The notes: generated from the sequence alone by a model not told the origin. A stretch of DNA of 33,771 bases from Nitrospirota bacterium (GCA_021825805.1 JAKAGF010000002.1:1-33771), one strand, 5' to 3'. Positions 26,272-33,577 are shown, numbered from the stretch's first letter. Numbers and translations are program-made.

Positions 26272-26899
26272 ATGACCAACACTCTCTATACCATCGGCTA
26301 TGCAACTCGTTCCCTCGACGATTTCATTGTTCTTCAGCCGCAATCCGCAATTCAACCGCGAACTGCTCAAACAGTCGCTGAAATCTCATAATATCGAGTA
26401 TGTATTTCTTGGCGAGGAACTTGGCGCACGGCCAAAAGACCTGTCATGCTATGTCGAAGGGAAGGCAATCTATGAAAAGATTGCTGCTACGCCGTTGTTT
26501 AAAAACGGGATAGAACGCGTTAAGCTCGGAATTAAGAAAGGTTACACTCTTGCTCTTATGTGCGCAGAGAAGGACCCGATGACGTGTCATCGAACGATAT
26601 TAATATGCAGAAATCTACGAGGACAGGGCATTGATATCCGGCATATCGTCGATCTGAAAACCATGGAGACGCAAACGGAACTGGAGAAGCGATTGATCGC
26701 TCAATTGAAGCTTCACCCCGATATATTCAAAGACACGGAACCGGATGCTCTCATCGAACGCGCTTATGAAGTGCAGGGCGACAAAATAGCTTTCGTAGAG
26801 AAAAGCAAACGGGAACCGGATAAAATAACGGCGGATACGGTGAAAGAAGAGCATGAGCATACGTCCCCTGAATTCATGACGAAAGTAAGAACGTATTGA
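26272..26899 (+). pseudogene. DUF488 protein gene, broken by frameshift and internal deletion
   Basis: ATG 26272 reads MTNTLYTIGYATRSLDDFIVL, the start of a DUF488 protein, but the frame runs into a stop. The rest, FFSRNPQFNRELLKQSLKSHNIEYVFLGEELGARP, is in the +1 frame (track ORF 26300-26899). The roughly 20 residues that normally connect them, including the V-D-V-R-S strand, are missing. The conserved CAEKDPMTCHR motif downstream is intact. The internal ATG of the track ORF is not a natural start. Last gene of the HerA-NurA-methyltransferase cassette. A sequencing error alone would not explain the missing segment. Confidence 0.8.
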
Positions 26900-26923
26900 A
26901 AGGCGGCATCGCCGCTGTCGTCG

Positions 26924-27015
26924 CGGTCATTTGGGCAATGCTCTTTCCCATAGCTTCAAGCGCACTTTCCATGCTGGGATTTTAAAATGCCCGCTTTTAC
27001 AGCCGGCATACCCAT
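26924..27015 (-). pseudogene. Truncated, frameshifted AraC-family regulator remnant
   Basis: Reading leftward from an ATG at 27015: MGMPAVKAG, then after a frameshift ESALEAMGKSIAQMT. This matches the first about 30 residues of the intact AraC protein at 18620-19561 (MGKQAVKQAF...VEVALETLGKSIARWT). Homology stops near 26924, about 25 bp from the end of the DUF488 gene, so the remainder was lost, perhaps when the island was inserted or rearranged. Divergent from the alcohol dehydrogenase gene, mirroring the araC/aldo-keto reductase pair. Confidence 0.8.
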
Positions 27016-27080
27016 TTAAATCTCCTCCCGTATTTTGCCACCTCACTTTGCAGAACACTCCATTAATCGAATAATCGGAC

Positions 27081-27144
27081 GATTAGGCAAAAAATGAGCA
27101 GGATTAGTCTACCTGCTATTGTCCTTTCAGGGGTAGGATATGAT
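27081..27144 (+). promoter_or_regulatory. Second copy of the AraC-type operator/promoter
   Basis: Aligns without gaps to 19631-19694 at a constant offset of 7450 bp. The shared core is GATTAGGCAA and GTCTACCTGC, and TATGAT at 27139-27144 corresponds to TATAAT. It precedes the alcohol dehydrogenase gene. The regulator copy next to it is destroyed, so the intact AraC protein at 18620-19561 may act in trans. Confidence 0.75.
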
Positions 27145-27205
27145 CATCCAACGAGGGTGATTTTGGTCCCCGGGCAAAATCTGTTTAACAACGGAGGAAA
27201 AAACA

Positions 27206-28270
27206 ATGACAATGAATGTACTTGGTTACGCAGCACAGTCCGCAAAGGACACCCTGGCCCCATTTCGCTTTGAACGCCGCGATCAGCGGCCTGACGACGT
27301 GGCTATCGAGATACTCTACTGTGGCGTATGTCATTCTGACCTGCATACCGTCCGCAATGACTGGGCCAGTTGGTTTCCCACGACGTACCCAGTCGTGCCC
27401 GGCCATGAAATTATTGGCCGCGTGACAAGCGTCGGAAAGGATGTCAAACGCTTCAAACCGGGAGATCATGTCGGTGTCGGCTGCATGGTCGATTCCTGCC
27501 GGAAGTGCACAGCCTGCGAACAGGGACATGAACAGTATTGCTCGGAGATCGCGACATTCACCTACAACCATCTTGACCGCCGTGACAAGATGCCGACCTA
27601 TGGCGGGTATTCAGAAAAAATCGTGGTATCGGATAAGTTTGTCCTGAAGATCCCCGATGGGCTGGACCTGAAAGGGGCAGCGCCTCTCCTGTGCGCAGGC
27701 ATCACCACATGGTCGCCGCTTCGCCACTGGAAGGTGGAAAAGGGCAGCAAGGTGGCGGTTGTCGGCCTCGGCGGACTGGGTCACATGGCGCTGAAGCTTG
27801 CGAATGCGCTGGGCGCCGATGTCACGCTGTTCACCCGTTCAGCGGGCAAAGAGAAGGACGCGCGCCGTCTGGGCGCCCACAATGTCGTGCTCTCTACCGA
27901 CAAAGGCCAGATGGCATCCGTGCAGGGACGTTTCGATCTGATCATCGATACCGTGCCCTATGTCCATGACCTCAACCACTATCTGCCGACGCTGACGATC
28001 AACGGCACGCTGGTGCTTCTCGGGTACGTGGGCGATCTGGAGTCGATGCTGAGCACTGTTCCCTTGGTGATGGGGCGGAGATCGGTCGCAGGGTCCGTCA
28101 TCGGAGGCATTGCCGAGACCCAGGAGATGCTCGACTTCTGCGGCAAGCATGGCATCACGTCCGATATTGAAGTGATCAATATCCAGGATATCAATCAAGC
28201 GTATGAACGCATGCTGAAAAGCGATGTGAAATACCGCTTTGTGATCGATATGGCATCGCTGAAGGCGTGA
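27206..28270 (+). CDS. Zinc-dependent alcohol dehydrogenase, YahK/cinnamyl-alcohol-dehydrogenase type
   Basis: A 354-residue medium-chain dehydrogenase. Catalytic zinc ligands lie in CGVCHSDLH, GHEIIG and the LLCAGITTW region; the structural zinc site is CMVDSCRKCTACEQGHEQYC, and the Rossmann motif VVGLGGLGHMA binds NAD(P). It interconverts aldehydes and alcohols. GGAGG precedes the ATG. The promoter copy shared with the aldo/keto reductase suggests joint induction by reactive aldehydes. Confidence 0.94.
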   Translation: MTMNVLGYAAQSAKDTLAPFRFERRDQRPDDVAIEILYCGVCHSDLHTVRNDWASWFPTTYPVVPGHEIIGRVTSVGKDVKRFKPGDHVGVGCMVDSCRKCTACEQGHEQYCSEIATFTYNHLDRRDKMPTYGGYSEKIVVSDKFVLKIPDGLDLKGAAPLLCAGITTWSPLRHWKVEKGSKVAVVGLGGLGHMALKLANALGADVTLFTRSAGKEKDARRLGAHNVVLSTDKGQMASVQGRFDLIIDTVPYVHDLNHYLPTLTINGTLVLLGYVGDLESMLSTVPLVMGRRSVAGSVIGGIAETQEMLDFCGKHGITSDIEVINIQDINQAYERMLKSDVKYRFVIDMASLKA

Positions 28271-28298
28271 TAGACTTGATAGAGAAGGAGAAAATACA

Positions 28299-28456
28299 AT
28301 AGAGATAAAACGAAGCGGCTCACAACCATCCGGCAAAGGACCGGCAGAGTATCTCACCGGAACGGTGCGTGTTGATCCGCTGTTCAACCCGCCCGATCCC
28401 GTCCGCCCTCGCCGGGCTCCTTGGGAAAAAGCGGAACTCAAAGCGTGTGGCACAAG
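28299..28456 (+). pseudogene. Decayed cupin-domain protein remnant
   Basis: After AGGAG, the frame from 28299 reads (ATA)EIKRSGSQPSGKGPAEYLTGTVRVDPLFNPPDP, the characteristic N-terminus of small cupins often found with aldehyde/alcohol dehydrogenases. The start codon is ATA instead of ATG. After the PDP motif the frame is lost, and traces such as GTQSVWH continue in another frame before similarity ends. The rest of the gap up to 28507 holds nothing recognisable. Function lost. Confidence 0.65.
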
Positions 28457-28507
28457 CTGCTCGAAAACTCAAAGGCAATTCCGAAAGACGCAACAATGAA
28501 AAAATGC

Positions 28508-28539
28508 TTGACTCTGGACTTTACTCCAAGGTTTATAAT
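28508..28539 (+). promoter_or_regulatory. MerR-type promoter/operator of the mer operon
   Basis: TTGACT (28508-28513) and TATAAT (28534-28539) are 20 bp apart, the over-long spacer typical of MerR-activated promoters. The spacer region carries the dyad ACTCTGGA (28511-28518) / TCCAAGGT (28525-28532), matching 6 of 8 positions as an inverted repeat. It lies just upstream of merR and reads into the whole operon. Confidence 0.85.
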
Positions 28540-28556
28540 TAAAGCAGAGGAAGAGA

Positions 28557-29033
28557 ATGAAATACCTCTCAATAGGACAACTGGCAAAACAGGCGGAAGT
28601 CAATATCGACACGATCCGCTACTATGAGCGAAGAGGGCTGCTTTCCCCTCCCCGGCGAAAGGAATCCGGGTACCGGCAATATCTTGACGATGCCATCGTC
28701 CGCATCCGCTTTATCAAACATGCTAAGGAGCTCGGCTTTTCCCTTGATGAGATAGCCGAACTTCTCTCCTTAAAGCTCAATCCTAAGACGAAGTGCGGGG
28801 ACGTCAAGAATAGGGCACAGGAAAAGATCAGCGAGATCGAGGGTAAAATTCAGATGCTTGAGAGGATGCGGCTGACCCTTGTTCGGCTGACGAAGATGTG
28901 CGAAGAGGGGAAGCAAGTGAGCGAATGTCCGATACTGGACGCGTTAAACCAGAACGTGGGGAAGGAAATTGAAATGACTCTAAAATCGGGGATGATAACT
29001 ATTCGTCCCCTCTTAGAAAGGAGCAAGCGATGA
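28557..29033 (+). CDS. merR: MerR-family mercury-responsive regulator
   Basis: A 158-residue MerR protein: winged helix-turn-helix (IGQLAKQAEVNIDTIRYYERRGLL), dimerisation helix and metal loop. Cys80, Cys115 and Cys124 keep exactly the spacing of the three Hg(II) ligands of MerR (Cys82/117/126, with C-x8-C at the second pair). It represses, and with Hg(II) activates, the promoter at 28508-28539. Here it is the first gene of the operon rather than divergent. Its stop overlaps the next ATG (ATGA). Confidence 0.94.
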   Translation: MKYLSIGQLAKQAEVNIDTIRYYERRGLLSPPRRKESGYRQYLDDAIVRIRFIKHAKELGFSLDEIAELLSLKLNPKTKCGDVKNRAQEKISEIEGKIQMLERMRLTLVRLTKMCEEGKQVSECPILDALNQNVGKEIEMTLKSGMITIRPLLERSKR

Positions 29034-29296
29034 CGAAACGCAAAATTGAAGTCTTCAGCGCCGGATGCCCTGTGTGTGAGGACGCGATAACGCTGGTTAA
29101 GGGAATGGCCTGCCCCTCATGTGACGTTCAGGTCCTCGACATGAAGAATCCGGAGGTGACGGAAAGGGCCAAGAATCTCGGAATCCGTTCCGTGCCCGCT
29201 GTTGTCATCGACGGCAGGATCGCGGATTGCTGTGCAGGACGGGGCATTGATGAGAACACGCTGAGAGCGGCAGGGGTCGGTAGCCCGCTAAAATGA
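29030..29296 (+). CDS. Glutaredoxin/thioredoxin-like small protein in the mer operon
   Basis: An 88-residue thioredoxin-fold protein: KIEVFSAGCPVCEDAI with a CxxC, a second pair ACPSCDVQ, the cis-Pro segment VRSVPAVVIDG-type sequence (IRSVPAVVIDG), and a DCC motif. Seven cysteines in total make it a candidate Hg(II) or thiol carrier in the cytosol, handing metal to MerA or recycling thiols. Starts by overlap with merR. Confidence 0.85.
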   Translation: MTKRKIEVFSAGCPVCEDAITLVKGMACPSCDVQVLDMKNPEVTERAKNLGIRSVPAVVIDGRIADCCAGRGIDENTLRAAGVGSPLK

Positions 29297-29345
29297 GAGC
29301 ACGTGGACAAACGACCGCAGTCCACACAGGCGGAGGAACACTTTT

Positions 29346-29681
29346 ATGAAGAAAGAAAACATATCAAGCATAGGAACCGTGATCGCATCGTTGCTTGCGA
29401 CATCATGCTGCATCGGTCCGGCTATCTTCGTAATCTTCGGAACCTCGATAGGGTTTCTCTCGAAACTGGCGTTCCTGACTGCCCTGAGGCCGTATCTTCT
29501 GGGGGGCGCATTTCTCATGCTCTCGTATTCTTTCTGGAAACTCTATCTCAAGAAGCCGCATTGCGCCTGCGCTGAGGACATACGTACGCGAAAGATTGCC
29601 CGCGTGATCTTCTGGATAGGCTTTGCCGGATTAGTCTTTGCCTCTTCATTCCAGAAGGTCATTGTCTGGATTTATGGATAG
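29346..29681 (+). CDS. merT: Mercuric ion transport protein MerT
   Basis: A 111-residue inner-membrane protein with three helices. The first carries the adjacent cysteines (LLATSCCIGPAIFVIFG) that take up Hg(II) from the periplasm. The cytoplasmic loop has a second pair, HCACAED, as in MerT. It passes Hg(II) inward to MerA. It lies 10 bp upstream of merP. Confidence 0.93.
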   Translation: MKKENISSIGTVIASLLATSCCIGPAIFVIFGTSIGFLSKLAFLTALRPYLLGGAFLMLSYSFWKLYLKKPHCACAEDIRTRKIARVIFWIGFAGLVFASSFQKVIVWIYG

Positions 29682-29690
29682 GAGGTTGCT

Positions 29691-30017
29691 ATGATGGAAA
29701 AGAGGATGGGAAGATGGATAGTGAATATTATTACGGTGTCACTGTTGTCCTTGTTGCTTATCACGGCATACGTTGAAGCAGCCGAACGGCAGGTAGTCAT
29801 AGAGATCGAGGGAATGACCTGCGAGTTATGCCCCGTTGCGATCAAAAAATCCATGGAAGGGATTAAGGGTGTCAAAACGGTTAAGGTGTCTTTCGAGGAT
29901 AAAAAGGCGTGGGTGACAGCGGAAGAAACGATCACTGACGATATGCTTTTGACCGCTGTTCAAAAGACAGGACCGTATACAGGCAAAGTAATAGAAAGGA
30001 AGCCTGCTGACAGATAA
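29691..30017 (+). CDS. merP: MerP-like periplasmic mercury-binding protein
   Basis: A 108-residue protein with an N-terminal export signal (IVNIITVSLLSLLLITAYVEAAE) and a heavy-metal-associated domain. The site is EGMTCELCPVAIKKS (GMTCxxC), followed by GVKTVKVSFEDKKAWVTA. It scavenges Hg(II) in the periplasm and hands it to MerT. Two possible starts (ATG ATG at 29691 and 29694) are adjacent. Confidence 0.93.
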   Translation: MMEKRMGRWIVNIITVSLLSLLLITAYVEAAERQVVIEIEGMTCELCPVAIKKSMEGIKGVKTVKVSFEDKKAWVTAEETITDDMLLTAVQKTGPYTGKVIERKPADR

Positions 30018-30038
30018 ACTTTTGATGAGGAACATGCA

Positions 30039-30269
30039 ATGAAGAAAGAACAAACTCCACCAAGGTCTAGACTATACGTCACGATTGCAGGGACAATACT
30101 CGTGGCAGTATGCTGCTTCGCAACGATCATGGCCGTTACCTTCGGTGCAACAGGGCTGAGCGCTCTTACGCCCTATTTTTATTATGTCCTTTTTCCGGCC
30201 TTAGCCGCGCTCGTAATTTTTATTTATCTTCCTTACAGGAAATGGAAAGATATCCGGAAGCGACAATAA
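30039..30269 (+). CDS. MerF-like small membrane protein
   Basis: A 76-residue protein with two helices: RLYVTIAGTILVAVCCFATIMAVTFGATGLSAL and TPYFYYVLFPALAALVIFIYL. The VCCF pair in helix 1 and the GLSALT..YYVLFPALA wording closely match MerF. The second C-terminal Cys pair found in MerF is missing, since the protein ends PYRKWKDIRKRQ. Probably a second Hg(II) uptake protein. Followed by merA. Confidence 0.85.
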   Translation: MKKEQTPPRSRLYVTIAGTILVAVCCFATIMAVTFGATGLSALTPYFYYVLFPALAALVIFIYLPYRKWKDIRKRQ

Positions 30270-30292
30270 TCGAAGCTTAATGGAGGTGGAGT

Positions 30293-31699
30293 ATGAAAAC
30301 TACGTTTGATCTGATCATTATCGGCGGCGGGGCGGGCGCCTTTGGCGCGGCTATCCGGGCCAATGAGCTCCATGCAGATACAGCAGTCATCAACGGCGGG
30401 CTGCCTCTCGGCGGCACTTGCGTGAATGTCGGTTGTGTCCCATCAAAGACGCTCCTTTACGCAGGCGAGATATTGCATCTTGCAAGGCATCACGGCATTC
30501 CGGGAATCGATATTGAGATAAAAAACTTCGATTTCCAGAAGGTTGTTCAGGATGAACTTGCCTTAGTAGAAATGCTGCGCAAAGAAAAATACGACAAGGT
30601 GTTCAATAGTCTCAAGCATGCAACGTTCTTTGAAGGGAAAGCTCAGTTCATCTCTAAAAATGAGGTGGACGTAAACGGCCGGATACTCAAAGGAGACAAA
30701 TTCATCATCGCTACCGGATCAACAACATCAGTACCGCCGATTGAAGGCATCCACGACGTAGGTTTCTTGACCCATATCGAGGCATTGAAGCTGGAGAAGC
30801 AACCAAAGGAACTGATTGTGATCGGCGCAGGACCCCTTGGACTCGAATTCGGACAGATGTATGCCCGCTTCGGCACAAAGGTAACGATTCTTGAACGTCT
30901 GAATACCGTCTTCCCTCCCTCCGAAAAGGAATTGGTGGACCGCCTTGCTCAAGTCATCATCCGGGAAGGCATAACAGTCAGGACAGGAGTTACCGTCAAG
31001 ATGGCATGGAAGCAAAACGGAAAGAAGATACTTTCATATGTGGCTGACGGTAAAGAGGAAGAGGTCTCGGGTGATGAGATATTGCTGGCGACAGGTAAAA
31101 CTTCCAATACCCAGGGACTCGGACTTAAAAATGCCGGGGTCGAAATCGACAAAAGACAAGTAATTATTGTGAACCGATTCATGCAAACATCTCAGCCGCA
31201 CATTTTTGCGGCCGGCGACGTGATTAACCTTCCTTTGCGCCTTGAGATAACCGCCGGGCATGAGGGGACGCTTGCCGCTGAAAATGCCCTGAGTGATGCG
31301 CAAAAGGGCATCGATTATGACACCGTGCCTTACACCATTTTTACCGATCCCCAGCTTGCCGGGGTCGGCTTCACGGAAGAGGAGCAGATGAGGAAAATTG
31401 GTGTATGTGAGTGTCGCACTGTCTCGTTTGCCGATGTGCCGAAGGCGATAATCACGAAACGAACAGAAGGACTGATCAAAATGGCTATTCATCCTGAAAC
31501 GCGACAGATCATGGGCGTCCATATTCTTGCACCTTACGCAGGCGAATTGATTGCCGAAGCGATGATGCTGGTGAGGAATAAGAATACTGTTGACGATGTT
31601 GTAGATTCGCTCCCCATGTTTCCGACGCTTTCGGAGTCGATAAAACTTGCGGCTCTTTCCTTTACCAAGGACATTTCAAAATTGAGTTGTTGTGTATAG
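30293..31699 (+). CDS. merA: Mercuric reductase MerA, without N-terminal metal-binding domain
   Basis: A 468-residue flavoprotein of the pyridine nucleotide-disulfide family that reduces Hg(II) to Hg(0) with NADPH. FAD motif IIIGGGAGAFGAAI, redox pair GGTCVNVGCVPSK (Cys43/Cys48), NAD motif VIGAGPLGLEFGQMYARFG and the C-terminal vicinal LSCCV that delivers Hg(II). The NmerA HMA domain of longer MerA proteins is absent, which is common in deeper-branching lineages. GGAGG lies before the ATG. Confidence 0.96.
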   Translation: MKTTFDLIIIGGGAGAFGAAIRANELHADTAVINGGLPLGGTCVNVGCVPSKTLLYAGEILHLARHHGIPGIDIEIKNFDFQKVVQDELALVEMLRKEKYDKVFNSLKHATFFEGKAQFISKNEVDVNGRILKGDKFIIATGSTTSVPPIEGIHDVGFLTHIEALKLEKQPKELIVIGAGPLGLEFGQMYARFGTKVTILERLNTVFPPSEKELVDRLAQVIIREGITVRTGVTVKMAWKQNGKKILSYVADGKEEEVSGDEILLATGKTSNTQGLGLKNAGVEIDKRQVIIVNRFMQTSQPHIFAAGDVINLPLRLEITAGHEGTLAAENALSDAQKGIDYDTVPYTIFTDPQLAGVGFTEEEQMRKIGVCECRTVSFADVPKAIITKRTEGLIKMAIHPETRQIMGVHILAPYAGELIAEAMMLVRNKNTVDDVVDSLPMFPTLSESIKLAALSFTKDISKLSCCV

Positions 31700-31713
31700 G
31701 CACAGGAGGAATC

Positions 31714-32106
31714 ATGAGAATCGACTGCTATATATCACAGGGATGCGGCTCCGAGGAGGCGTTAAAAGAGAACATCGCGCGTGCCCTGGAGGCTGAAAAG
31801 ATTCATGCCGAGGTAAATATTCACCGGATCAGCGATGCAAAGGCGACTGAATTAAATCTCAGCGGATCGCCCTCGATATTTATTGACGGGAAGGAATTGC
31901 AGCCATCGGGCATTGCCGGATTCTCTTGAAGGATGTTCGCTGACGAGTCAGGAAGGCTCGTGAATGTGCCGTCAGTGGAGACGTTGCGAAAGGCGATGAA
32001 AGATAATGACTGCGAAAGAAGGGATGCATTTGGCAAGGAGCAGCCTCCGAAAAGTCCCATAGATCAGAGCGGCGAAACGGTTAGGGGCAGACCGGGGGAA
32101 TTTTGA
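31714..32106 (+). CDS. Thioredoxin-like protein of the mer operon, probable selenoprotein with in-frame UGA
   Basis: AGGAGG precedes ATG 31714, which reads MRIDCYISQGCGSEEALKEN. The track stops it at TGA 31927-31929 after ...LQPSGIAGFS, but the same frame continues RMFADESGRLVNVPSVETLRKAMKDN to a TGA at 32104-32106, giving 130 residues. Small thioredoxin-like proteins of this type, as I recall them, read S-C-R-(L/M)-(Y/F) followed by a P-S-V-E-x-L/I helix, so residue 72 (TGA) stands where Cys is expected. A 7-bp hairpin (31943-31961) lies 13 nt downstream. The track start 31687 overlaps merA and is less likely. Function unknown, possibly Hg(II) or organomercury handling by a selenolate. Confidence 0.75.
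31927..31961 (+). promoter_or_regulatory. UGA(Sec) codon with SECIS-like hairpin
   Basis: TGA 31927-31929; stem ACGAGTC (31943-31949), loop AGGAA (31950-31954), stem GGCTCGT (31955-31961) with one G-T pair. The stem starts 13 nt and the loop 20 nt after the codon, and a G is among the first two loop bases. This fits the general description of bacterial SECIS elements. Confidence 0.65.
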
Positions 32107-32155
32107 TTTTGAAAGGCGTTCACAATCCCTGTAATGTATCTACACATTGATAGGG

Positions 32156-33001
32156 TTAAGCATTAAGCATCGAGAGCAGCTTTATATTCAGGTCCGCGTG
32201 TCTGAGTTGTTCCTCTTTGGTCACGCCGGATGTTTCCTCTCCGTCCAGTCTGCGGACAAACCTCTTTAAAAGGCTGCGATAGTTGTAAATAGAAAGGTCC
32301 CCGACAATATCCGCTCCAATAATATTTTTTGAAAGCGCCCTGATACATTTCAATAATTCAGATTGCTTCATTAAGCCCTGGTCCCATGTTGTTACAATCT
32401 CATCCTGGGCGAGCACATCTTTGTCCACTGAGAGGTAAACCGGCCTGCCTTCATCAACTATGTCTTCGAGAATCCGCACGGCGCTGTTAACTGACGGATC
32501 TATATGTTTGATCCCGTTGTTGCTCAGCATGGAGGCTGTTTTTGATACAGGGCAAAGGCAATAATATTTCACCTTGCCTGACCGCAGGGCCGAGAACCGG
32601 TTTTGCAACAGACTCAGACCGCGCATATCTCCGGAGGTAATACCGACTACAGTGATATTTGAGACATTCGGCAGTTTGCTCGCATGATAAACCCATGAAC
32701 CGCAATGGATGGCAGCTGGAAAATACATATTGTCCGGATGGTTGTCTAATACAACCACATGGAGATTTTGATAAGGAAGCAGTTGCAACAAAAGATAACT
32801 GATATGGTGGAAATCTCCACTACCGCAGAAAAAGGTGCGATAGCGCGGGACGACATCTTCGATATCCGACTTCAGTTTTTCAATATCACCGAATCGGGCA
32901 TAGTAACGGACCCGTTCCTCGTACGATCGCAGATCCAGCCGTTCAGCAGTTTCCGGCAGCAAGATCGATCCGTCAAAATCCAGAATCAGCGCTTTCGGCA
33001 T
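32156..33001 (-). CDS. Arginase/ureohydrolase-fold protein
   Basis: A 281-residue protein whose motifs match the arginase-deacetylase superfamily metal sites: VVLDNHPDNM corresponds to the DAHxD motif, and YLSVDKDVLAQDE to SxDxDxxDP. The first segment LILDFDGSILLP is a beta strand; an upstream FFCGSGDFHHISYLLLQ resembles the G-G-x-H-H region. Substrate cannot be predicted; members hydrolyse guanidino or formamide groups. Divergent from a small DMT-type transporter gene, 109 bp apart. Confidence 0.75.
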   Translation of the reverse strand: MPKALILDFDGSILLPETAERLDLRSYEERVRYYARFGDIEKLKSDIEDVVPRYRTFFCGSGDFHHISYLLLQLLPYQNLHVVVLDNHPDNMYFPAAIHCGSWVYHASKLPNVSNITVVGITSGDMRGLSLLQNRFSALRSGKVKYYCLCPVSKTASMLSNNGIKHIDPSVNSAVRILEDIVDEGRPVYLSVDKDVLAQDEIVTTWDQGLMKQSELLKCIRALSKNIIGADIVGDLSIYNYRSLLKRFVRRLDGEETSGVTKEEQLRHADLNIKLLSMLNA

Positions 33002-33110
33002 TATTGTTATAATAATGGATCAGACTGGATTGTTCAAAGAATAGTGATAGTTATATAATAAATCCTCTTCGGCGACATCAGGGTAAAAACTCTTAAAGAT
33101 TGGGAGATGA

Positions 33111-33494
33111 ATGGCTGAATATAGGACGCTGAAAGCTGCTTTCTTCTGGTCTCTCCTGGTGACGTCCGACACAGCAGCACAGTTACTGGTCAAGCTGGGC
33201 GCCACTCAAAAAACTCCCGCGAAATGGCCCGCGCATCCCCTTATTTTCATCGGATACAGCTTCTATATCCTCTCTTTCATCGCATGGATGCAGATACTAA
33301 AGCACACGCGCCTCTCCATCGCCCTCTCCGCAGCTTCAGTGCTCTATGTGACCGTTGCCTTCTGTTCCTACTTTTTCCTTGGAGAGGCAATCACCATCAA
33401 TATAGTGATCGGCACTATTCTGATCTCCATCGGCATCTTCATCCTCAGCTGGAACGAGAGTAAAAAACAGACAACGCCTGACCACTATCGATAA
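33111..33494 (+). CDS. Small four-helix DMT-superfamily transporter
   Basis: A 127-residue integral membrane protein with four helices (AAFFWSLLVTSDTAAQLLVKLG, LIFIGYSFYILSFIAWMQIL, LSIALSAASVLYVTVAFCSYFFL, INIVIGTILISIGIFIL). Similar in class to the one at 13371-13733 but not a close copy. GGGAG precedes the ATG. TTGTTC (33030-33035) and TATAAT (33054-33059) are a possible promoter. Substrate unknown. Confidence 0.8.
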   Translation: MAEYRTLKAAFFWSLLVTSDTAAQLLVKLGATQKTPAKWPAHPLIFIGYSFYILSFIAWMQILKHTRLSIALSAASVLYVTVAFCSYFFLGEAITINIVIGTILISIGIFILSWNESKKQTTPDHYR

Positions 33495-33539
33495 AACCCT
33501 TTATCCCTGCCTTTTACGGGGGTTTCCTTAAAGCAGCAA

Positions 33540-33568
33540 GGCGGGGCGGGTACAGCACCCACCCCGCC
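33540..33568. terminator. GC-rich hairpin between convergent genes
   Basis: GGCGGGGCGGGT (33540-33551) pairs with ACCCACCCCGCC (33557-33568) around ACAGC, with one mismatch. It is located between the transporter gene and the converging pstS-like gene. The T-run is poor on both sides, so termination strength is uncertain. Confidence 0.6.
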
Positions 33569-33577
33569 GTTTGCAGG

